A stretch of DNA of 64,000 nt. It comes from Scalesia atractyloides. Lineage: Eukaryota > Streptophyta > Magnoliopsida > Asterales > Asteraceae. Each line of letters starts with the position of its first letter. Position 1 is the first letter of the stretch. The notes beneath the pieces are model-generated. The model searched no databases. It had not been told where the DNA came from and was given only the letters and a program-made list of their open reading frames with translations. Below, one piece after another: positions 56,168 through 64,000 of this stretch. A program made the position numbers and the translations under genes. Location: the NCBI GenBank assembly GCA_947069175.1, contig CAMTDV010000003.1, forward strand, positions 28,608,853-28,672,852, read 5' to 3'.

Positions 56168-57968
56168 CACATACATGCATGCTTTGCTTCACAAAAACAA
56201 AACACAAAAACCCTAGTTGAGAAATCAGCCGACGGCAGCCCTCCACTTGTTCCCTCGATCGCAAACAGCTTGGCTACATCTCTCTTGATCGCGGCAGCCC
56301 TCCCCTCACCATTCTTCTTCTTCTCGGTCGCAAGTCTCGCCAACATCCGAATCAGTCCCATCTAGTTCTCGGCTCATTAATCCTATTGTTAAGGTTAGAA
56401 TTTTATGTTATTTCGCTAATCATACTTGGGTCATGAATTATGAATCGTGTGTGTGTGTAATGATGGAAAGTATTAGGATGGTAGTCGGCTGATTTAGCTA
56501 GTTTGCAAGATTGATGTTTTTCGGAATCTAGAAACATAGGCTGCGTTTTGTTTGATAAAAACTATAGATTATAATTAGGGTTTGCATGGGTATGATATAT
56601 ATGATAGTATATGATTGGAAATTCTGTTCTTGATCGCATATGTTCAATGTATTGATGATTTAAGCGAGTTAGATTGTGATAAAGTGCTGAATCAGAATGC
56701 TGAATGGTGGTTACAGCCAACTTCAACTGGCTGTAACTTGGTTATTATTTATCGAAAAACGGATTTTCTGAAGTCTAAAACGTAGAGTTTTGAAAAACGA
56801 TTCTAATGGCGCTGGATTCATATTTTTCTGAAGTCGTTTGATATTTTTAAGCAGCCAATTCAGTTCAGTAACTAAAGCTGTGAAAATCCTGAAAATTTGT
56901 TAGTTGTTTATCAAGTCGGATCTAATAATCGGTAGGGAGTAGAATCAGGAAATTTGTACAGAAACTAGATATGGAAATTTCCGGGGAACTCCCACTGAAA
57001 TTTTGTTAATTGGACGAACGGTGATTTTTAAATGAATTCTTCTGTGGACTGCAGTCAGAAAGCGACGAATCTGACTGCAGCCTAGCATATTAATATTTAC
57101 GAATAATTGGTAAAGTGTTAGGACTTAAAAAATTTATATAAAATTCTACATTATAGTTGACACCTTCTGTAAAATAATTGGAATTTTTGGAATGTTGAAA
57201 CTATTTTATAAAAATCCTCGAAAACAGCCTAATTATGAGTATATATGCTGAAACTTGATAACTTGCGAATGTTTGTACCAAAGTGTTGTATGGATTGATT
57301 GTGTTCATGATAAATTGTTTTGATCACTATATTGGCATGATGATACTCGCATGCATGATTTGAGTCTTAGGAATTATCATTGTATGTACCGTATTGTATG
57401 TTAGTATGTGTAGGATTTGTATTGGTGTGTTCACACACTAACTTGAAATCAATTGAATTGTTAGGACGCAATTAGCGGTCCCATCATTTGCAACTTCTGT
57501 CTTACACTAACCGAGCAACTAAAGGTGAGTTCACGGCCCCTAATTTTATCCGGTTTTAAACAACAGGGGGAGAAACATGTATACACTCTACAACTCTATC
57601 TCTTTAGGTTATACGAAATTAACGTCACTTAACTATTCGGTAACTAAGTTAATGTTAATGTACGTTATGGTCACTAAGCAGCTATATCACACAAGTCCTT
57701 GACAATCTCTCAGATCGTTAGTATTGGGTTTAGATAGCGGGGAAATTATAAGTAGTACTACTGGGCCCGACAAGCCCCATCCGAGCTAGTCGTGCTAGCC
57801 GACCGGGTATGGTCAACGGGTGAATAATTTGGCCTAACTTCGCCATGGTCAGTGATAGGCCTGGCAACACGGAGGTACAACAGTCAGCTTCGATCGCGAA
57901 CACTTACGTGACATAACTTTAGGCTAGCTACCTATATATATTAACACTGAACTTAATTACGAATCAAC

Positions 57969-58200
57969 AATATTATCCCGGGTTAGGGATAATGGAACCA
58001 ACAACGTTATTGTTCCAGGTTAGGAATAATGGGACATCATTATTATTCCGGTTAAGGAATAATGGAACTATCAGTATTATTCCGGGTTGGGAATAATGGA
58101 ACTATCAGTATTATTCCGGGTTGGGAATAATGAAACTATCAGTATTATTCCGGGTTGGGAATAAGGGAACTAAATCGTTATCCCGGGTTAGGGATAACGG
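57969..58200. repeat. Array of tandem hairpin palindromes in LTR (Tekay-2)
   Basis: Seven units here, one more than in Tekay-1. Three neighbouring units are almost identical (ACTATCAGTATTATTCCGGG at about 58067, 58102 and 58134), which shows recent unit duplication. Confidence 0.9.
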
Positions 58201-58642
58201 GGGAAACAAACTTATAACCGAACAAACGAATTTATGAAAACCTGTGAACTCACTCTTCTTTAATGTTGACACTTGTTTCTTTACATGTTTCTCAGGACGC
58301 TAGGAGCTCTAGGTGCACTCACTTGCATTGATCAAGACACCTTTTATCGAGTCTCATTTACAAACATTGTTTTGGGTTTTCATTTGTTTTGGCGTTTGTG
58401 TTGGCACCCGTTTCTCTACTTATTTTTATGCTTCCGCTCAACCATAAAAACTAATGCTTCCGCTAAACATTGGAAACTAACTAAGACAATATAAAATCTA
58501 CAATGAATGGTTAAACAAATGATTTTGGAAAACGTATTATCAAATCATATAGAGTCGTTCGACGTACTAGTGTCTCAGATTCTGGTTTGTTCACACGCCT
58601 CGCGGTAAAACTCCGCAAGTGGAAATTGAGGGTGTGACAGAT

Positions 58643-58654
58643 TGGTATCAGAGC
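58643..58654 (+). other. Primer binding site of Tekay-2
   Basis: TGGTATCAGAGC three bases after the LTR end, matching initiator methionine tRNA. Confidence 0.95.
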
Positions 58655-58845
58655 CACTAGCTATAGAGAACCAGGTTTGCATTAAAAGTAGACCTAAACT
58701 ATAGCTAATTACACGACACTAGACGTAGTTTGGCATCGAACTGTTATATCTTGTTATGTGAGGTACCACAACTGTGTTATGTAGAATATGAATGCATAGT
58801 AAGAAATGAATGCAAGTCGTAACTAACTACACAACCTAACATGCA

Positions 58846-59502
58846 ATGTCATCATCATCATCATCATCCGACAAAGTTTCGCAACCAAGGGCGCCAGGAA
58901 AGGCACCTATGGTGGAACCCTTACCATCTTATGGCGTGGAGACACGCTCAGCTGCGAGGAAACGGCTTGCTCTAGGGGAGGAGTTGTCATCACGCCGAAC
59001 CATCACTGTGCCGGTCGAACCGGTTAACTCTGTAGAAGTAGGAAACGACCTACTTAGAGATATGATACGGAAACAACAGGAATAATTGGAAAGAATGCAC
59101 AAAACCATCCTAGCACAGGGATGGATGATACGACAACTGACAGGTAAAACTGGGTCGCTCGAGGAAGAGCAACATACGAGTAAGATAGCTCGTAACACCT
59201 TAGCCAGAGATCTTCATGCTGAGCAGCTAAGGGCTGACTGGCTAGAAGACAGAGTTCTTGAGTCTAGCTGGAGAATTCAAGAACTGGAACAAAATCAGCC
59301 ACCTGCACCAGTACCTGCACCAGCACCGGCCCCTCCAGTGCCGGAAGAGGATCCGGAAGAGGATCCAGAGGAGGATTCAGAAGAGGATCCAGAAGAGGAT
59401 CCAGAGGAGGATCCGGAGGAAGACCCAGCTGTAGAAGCTGGGAATGCCGCGCAAGATGACGGCAACGATACTGATTTGGGGGATAGAGACGTAGAAGACT
59501 GA
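58846..59502 (+). pseudogene. Extra ORF upstream of Gag (Tekay-2 copy)
   Basis: 219 codons including the stop, broken once by CAA-to-TAA at 59083. Order: Ser-rich start, RSAARKRLAL basic patch, coiled-coil middle (LLRDMIRKQQE, GSLEEEQHTSKIARN), Pro/Ala run (PAPVPAPAPAPP), then eight or so DPEE/DSEE repeats and an acidic end GDRDVED. The acidic repeat number differs from Tekay-1, so the tail expands and contracts. It shares its TGA with Tekay-1. No known domain was recognised. It could be an RNA- or chromatin-binding accessory protein or a detached Gag N-terminus, but the sequence does not decide. Confidence 0.75.
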
Positions 59503-59554
59503 CACGTCTCGCCTATTTTATTTACTTTCTTTCAGTCTATTTATTTTCCTACTT

Positions 59555-59757
59555 GTGTTTAAACTTGAGACTTTATAGTAAACTGATATGTTTGGTTGGC
59601 ACTTTGTAAGACGTTGAAACTTTATTTAATCAAGTATTTCTTTTGACTATTTAATTTATTTGAGTTGACATAACTTGAAGAATTATTTAAGTATGGAATA
59701 GGATAACTATATTGGATATATAGACTTATCGGTGTGTGTTTATGTTGTCTTACGAAG
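59555..59757 (+). other. Probable intron in the Gag leader
   Basis: Absent from Tekay-1, where CTACTTAG meets ATCTAA directly. Here CTACTT is followed by GTGTTTAAAC, about 200 AT-rich bases, a branch-like CTTAT, a U-rich stretch and TTACGAAG. GT...AG borders are present. Spliced Tekay-2 would be two bases shorter than Tekay-1 (AG missing), so an AG lost at the donor side is inferred. With it the extra ORF and Gag would be in one frame as in Tekay-1. Confidence 0.6.
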
Positions 59758-59763
59758 ATCTAA

Positions 59764-61043
59764 ATGGCAACTGGACGTCGCGGAAACCTTAACATGACGC
59801 CTGAAGAATTCGCTGCAATGATCCAAGAGCACGTGAACGCAGCTCTAGCGGGTGTTCAGAACCAACCGGCAGGTAACCATTATTAAATTTTCATGGGAGA
59901 ATCTAATAGTTGGGCTAGTAGAATTCCTCGCTGACTACCTGTCCTCTGTCAGCAGGAGGGGGTCTTAACCCCTACAAGATGTTCCTCGACGCGAAGCCAA
60001 GCAAATTCACGGGGGCAGAAGGACCCATAGGATTGGTGCGCTGGATCGAAAAATCTGAATCAGTTTTTGAAATGTGCAACTGTCTGGAGGCCAACAAGGT
60101 CAAGTATGCAGTCTCAACATTGGAAGATGGGGCACTAACCTGGTGGAATGCACAAGTCCAAACGCTTGGACTTATTGCTGCAAATGCAATGGCCTGGGCC
60201 GAGTTTAAGGCCCTAATCAAAGAAGAGTACTGTCCGCGAGACAGAGTTCAACAGTTGGAGCAAACATTATGGAACCACAAGATGGTGGGATCTGAAATCG
60301 AAGCATACACAGTGAAACATCACGACTTGGTATTTCTATGTCCCGATCTGGCCAACACTGTTGAGAAACGACTCGAGTTCTACCTTGGGGGTCTGGTCCC
60401 GGAGATTCAGGGTATGGTAATGGCTAGCAACCCTGCAACTGAACATCAAGCAATCAGGTTGGCGCACAAACTCACCGATAAGGCGGTGGAACAAAAGAAG
60501 TTGCCAGCTCGGGGTATAACTGAAGTTGCCCCTGATAATAAAAGAAAGTTTGAAGACTCGTCTGTTCGACAGTCTTCGTCATCCCAGCCACAGCAGGGGA
60601 ACCAGAAACGGTTCAATAATTATAACAGCCACCGGGGTCACCAAAATCAGCCCGCTAACAACAACCAGAATGCAAGCGGCTATGTAGGTCGAAAGCCGCA
60701 GTGCAATCGCTGTAATCTTCATCATCACGGCCCTTGTGCCGGGAATCGCTGCCAACAATGTGGTAAAGTGGGACATGCGGCAAAGGATTGTCGCGGGGAA
60801 ATCATGTCCAGACAAAACCAAAATCAACCCCAGGGCCAGCAACAGGGTGTTAACCGGGGATGCTATCAGTGTGGTAGCACTGCCCACTTCAAAAGAGACT
60901 GCCCACAGCTCCGTAACAACAACAACAACAATGGTGGAAACAACCACAACCACAATAACCACAACAACAACAATAACAACAACAATAATGGAAATGGTGG
61001 CACAGGAGGTGCCAAAGGTCGTGAATTTACGCTGGGCCGCTGA
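59764..61043 (+). pseudogene. gag: Tekay-2 Gag, interrupted by an 80-base intron
   Basis: Exon 1 is 59764-59872 (MATGRRGNLNMTPEEFAAM, 36 codons plus one base). The intron is 59873-59952. Exon 2 runs 59953-61043 in a frame that includes the long open stretch from 59979. The capsid core has LTWWNAQVQ, FYLGGLVPEIQG and HQAIRLAHKLTDKAVEQ. The nucleocapsid has CQQCGKVGHAAKDC and CYQCGSTAHFKRDC, both good CCHC knuckles, then an Asn/His/Gly tail. Gag ends at a TGA (61041) where Tekay-1 has GGA and reads into Pol, so this stop is probably a mutation. Without splicing, translation from 59764 stops five codons into the intron. Gag coats the RNA genome in cytoplasmic particles. Confidence 0.9.
59873..59952 (+). 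other. 80-base phase-1 intron inside Gag
   Basis: GGCAG|GTAACC at the start and CTGTCAG|CAGGAGG at the end, with branch-type CTGAC about 22 bases before the acceptor and a pyrimidine run CCTGTCCTCTG. The segment is precisely absent from Tekay-1 (CCAGCAGCAGGAGGGG), and its removal keeps the Gag frame. A stop lies in the unspliced frame. Confidence 0.85.
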
Positions 61044-64000
61044 GAGGCCAGAAATGATTCGAACGTGGTCACCCTGTAAGTTTCCCCTTAATGAACATTT
61101 TGCTACTGTGCTTTTTGATACGGGTGCGGATAGGAGTTTTATATCTGAGTCTTTTAGGAAGAACCTAAATCTCACGCCTAAACCCTTAGAGACCCCTTAT
61201 ATCATAGAACTAGCCGATGGTAAATCTGTAGACGTGACCCATATAGTATCCGGCTGTCAACTCAAACTCGCGGGTCACACCTTTACCATTGATCTGATGA
61301 CAACTACCCTGGATAGTTTTGACGTGGTAGTCGGAATGGACTGGCTATCCGACGTCCGAGCTGAAGTTCTCTGTTTCGAAAAATCTATCCGTATTCCCCT
61401 CTCTAACGACGAAATCTTGACGGTGCAAGGCGAGAAGGCAGGCGCCGTCACAAACATCATCTCTTACATGCAAGCACAGAAGTATCTTCGGAGGAAGAAC
61501 TCTTTCGCTTTACTCGCACTGGTTACCGAACAGCCTAAGGACGAGAAACGTATAGAAGACATCCCCGTCGTCCGTGATTTTTCCGATGTATTCCCAGAGG
61601 AGTTACCTGGTCTCCCACCCCATCGACAATTGGAGTTTGAAATTGAATTGGCAAACCATGCAACTCCTATCGCCAAAGCCCCATACCGCCTAGCTCCAGC
61701 CGAGCTGCAGGAGCTGTCTACCCAACTTCAGGAGCTGTTAGAAAAAGGATTTATCCGACCAAGCGCTTCGCCATGGGGAGCTCCAGCCCTTTTTGTCAAG
61801 AAGAAGGACGGGACCTTCCGCATGTGCATCGACTACAGGGAACTCAACAAGGTTACTGTCAAGAACCGATACCCGTTACCTCGCATCGACGACCTCTTCG
61901 ATCAACTTCAAGGGTCAAGCTACTACTCCAAGATTGATCTACGGTCCGGTTACCACCAGCTACGCGTCAGGGAGGAGGATATCGCTAAGACAGCATTTCG
62001 TACTCGGTATGGCCATTATGAGTTCTTGGTCATGCCCTTCGGTCTCACCAACGCACCGCGGTGTTCATGGACCTCATGAACCGTGTGTGTAAACCATACC
62101 TCGACAAGTTTGTTATTGTGTTCATCGATGACATACTCATCTACTCTAAAGGTGAAGAAGAACATGCTGAACATCTACGATTACTGCTGGGATTACTTCA
62201 ACAGGAGAAACTATATGCCAAGCTCTCAAAGTGTGATTTCTGGATTCGGGAAGTTCAGTTCCTCGGGCATATCGTAAATGAAAAGGGTATCCACGTCGAC
62301 CCTGCCAAGATTGAAGCTATCAAAAACTGGGAAGCACCCAGGACACCGACGGAGATCCGTCAATTTTTGGGTTTGGCTGGTTACTACAGACGTTTCATCG
62401 AGGGATTTTCAAAGATCGCGCAACCGCTTACTACCCTCACCCAGAAAGGCATCAAGTATGCTTGGGGTGACAAGCAGGAAGCGGCATTTCAATTGCTGAA
62501 ACAGAAACTTTGCAGTGCACCCATTCTGTCCTTGCCGAAAGTGACAGATGACTTTGTAGTATATTGTGATGCTTCCATTCAGGGGTTGGGATGCGTACTC
62601 ATGCAACGCGATAAGGTCATCGCGTATGCGTCCCGACAATTGAAGGTTCACGAGAAAAACTACACAACGCATGACCTGGAATTGGGAGCAGTGGTGTTTG
62701 CACTTAAGATTTGGAGACACTACTTCTATGGAACGAGGTGCACAATCTTTACAGACCACAAGAGCCTCCAACACATCTTTGATCAGAAGGAGTTGAACAT
62801 GCGACAGCGTCGTTGGGTCGAACTCTTGAACGATTATGAGTGTGCCATTCGGTATCACCCGGGTAAAGCTAACGTGGTAGCTGATGCCCTCAGTAGGAAG
62901 GAACACTTGAAACCTCGTCGGGTACGAGCATTACAGCTCACTATTCATTCGGGGTTACCCGAACAGATACGCGACGCGCAGTTAGAAGCAGTTAAGGAAG
63001 AAAACATCAAGGCCGAATCGGTGGGAAAGATGGAACGCGATTGGGAAGTAAGACCCAATGGAGCCCGGTATTTCATGAATCGTATATGGGTACCTCTCTA
63101 CGGAGACCTTAGAAAGCTAGTCATGGATGAAGCTCACAAATCCCGATACTCTGTCCATCCTGGTTCGGATAAGATGTATCAAGACCTTAAAGCTGCGTAT
63201 TGGTGGCCCAACATGAAAGCTGATATAGCCACCTACGTGAGTAAGTGTTTGACTTGTGCAAAAGTCAAGGTAGAGTATCAAAAGCCATCGGGACTACTCC
63301 AACAACCTGAGATCCCAGTGTGGAAATGGGATCAGATCTCGATGGACTTCATCACTAAACTCCCGCGAACTTTGGGTGGTTGCGATACCATCTGGGTGAT
63401 TGTGGATCGTTTAACTAAGTCCGCACACTTCCTAGATATTAAAGAACAGATAAGATGGAGAAGTTGACTCGCATCTACATTAAGGAAGTAGTTTCTCGGC
63501 ACGGAGTGCCAACGTCCATCATCTCAGACAGAGATGCTCGCTTCACGTCCAACTTTTGGCAGTCACTTCAGAAAGCGTTGGGCACACGCTTAGATATGAG
63601 CACAGCTTATCACCCTCAGACTGATGGTCAAAGCGAAAGGACCATACAGACCTTGGAAGACATGCTTAGGGCATGCGTAGTAGACTTCGGGAATAGTTGG
63701 GAGATCCACCTGCCTTTAGTGGAATTCTCGTATAACAACAGTTATCATACGAGTATTTCGGCAGCACCGTTTGAGGCATTATACGGTCGTAAATGTAGAT
63801 CACCGGTCTGTTGGGCAGAAGTCGGTGACAGTCAACTCACAGGCCCTGAGTTGATACTTGAGGCTACTGAAAAGATTGTACAAATAGGAAACCGCACGGC
63901 GGCGGCACGAGACCGACAGAAAAGCTACGCTGATCAACGACGCAAACCGCTCGAATTTCAAGTAGGCGACCGCGTCCTACTGAAGGTGTCACCCTGGAAG
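61044..64000 (+). pseudogene. pol: Tekay-2 Pol, incomplete at window edge
   Basis: Protease FDTGADRSF (about 61114) and VVGMDWLS. Reverse transcriptase: FVKKKDGTFRMCIDYREL, the uninterrupted KVTVKNRYPLPRID where Tekay-1 has a stop, then a one-base loss near 62058, then IVFIDDILIYS (about 62118). RNase H: YCDAS, DLELGAVVFAL and IFTDHKSL. Integrase: HHCC (HPGSDKMY...CLTC), SMDFITKLP with the first Asp (about 63346), a one-base loss near 63443, SDRDARF (about 63524) and DGQSERTIQ (about 63622). It continues into the GPY-type region (VGDRVLLKVSPWK) at the edge. The chromodomain lies beyond. Relative to Tekay-1 there is one extra base near 61074. Confidence 0.93.

Larger units (their letters stand above)
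55756..58639 (+). repeat. 5' LTR of Tekay-2
   Basis: 2884 bases, TGTGACATCCCGG to GGGTGTGACA, the same family as the Tekay-1 LTRs but clearly more diverged from them than they are from each other. The promoter TATA is at 56160 and the hairpin array at 57969-58200. Confidence 0.93.
55756..64000 (+). mobile_element. Tekay-2: chromovirus-type gypsy element, right end outside window
   Basis: Plus-strand relative of Tekay-1 with a 5' LTR, primer site, extra ORF, Gag, and Pol to the middle of the integrase end. The five bases before it are AAAAA. The other flank is not in view. It keeps two intron-like segments that Tekay-1 lacks. It is defective: one stop and one insertion at the Gag-Pol junction, a one-base loss in reverse transcriptase, and one in integrase. 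Confidence 0.93.

Noticed and set aside
59555..59757. Reading the 200-base segment as a small inserted transposon
   Set aside because: No terminal inverted repeats and no target duplication at its ends; intron borders fit better, though the two-base mismatch keeps this open.
60579..61175. 198-codon minus-strand ORF with long Val/Ile runs
   Set aside because: Antisense of the Asn/His (AAC/CAC) repeats of Gag. The apparent membrane segment is an artefact of reading GTT/ATT.

Overview
This window is plant nuclear DNA made almost entirely of nested, mostly broken LTR retrotransposons. No intact host gene, tRNA, rRNA or CRISPR array was found. The host is probably a eudicot. The Gag and Pol sequences resemble families I associate with Asteraceae, but that is recall, not a search. 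The reasons are TG...CA long terminal repeats, tRNA-iMet-type primer sites (TGGTATCAGAGC), 5-bp target duplications, copia and gypsy Pol motifs, and a very high density of nonsense and frameshift decay.

Layout: (1) 1-11.7 kb holds duplicated, badly decayed blocks of one copia family (Gag repeated, an envelope-like fragment, primer-site remnants, a large inverted repeat). Single-base indels are so frequent here that consensus error is possible. (2) 11.7-17.4 kb has promoter-like DNA, another envelope-like remnant, then a copia element (X: Gag, protease, integrase) that stops at the start of reverse transcriptase. (3) 17,424-42,534 is one Athila-like gypsy element on the minus strand (3' LTR at left, third ORF, Pol, Gag at right). 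It was itself invaded by Tekay-1 (22,514-33,804, minus strand, perfect AATCA target duplication) and by a short LTR element (about 36,438-38,681). (4) 42,535-55,755 is a copia element (Y) on the plus strand. It is interrupted by a deleted gypsy element (46,661-51,824, GAAGA target duplication) and fused downstream to a second copia reverse transcriptase/RNase H segment. (5) From 55,756 to beyond the right edge is Tekay-2, plus strand, same family as Tekay-1 but inverted relative to it.

The most interesting part is the Tekay pair. Both copies carry an extra acidic coiled-coil ORF upstream of Gag, ending at a shared TGA. In Tekay-1 this ORF is in frame with Gag through 20 further sense codons. 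Tekay-2 contains two segments absent from Tekay-1. One (59,873-59,952) is an exact GT...AG intron whose removal restores the Gag frame. The other (59,555-59,757) is AT-rich and nearly intron-perfect. Tekay-1 therefore looks like a product of spliced RNA. The LTRs of both copies also carry an array of tandem hairpin-forming palindromes.

Relative ages by eye: Tekay-1 LTRs differ by about 2 percent in the first 950 bases compared, the gypsy element in copia Y by about 5-6 percent over 246 bases, and the Athila-like and copia hosts are older.
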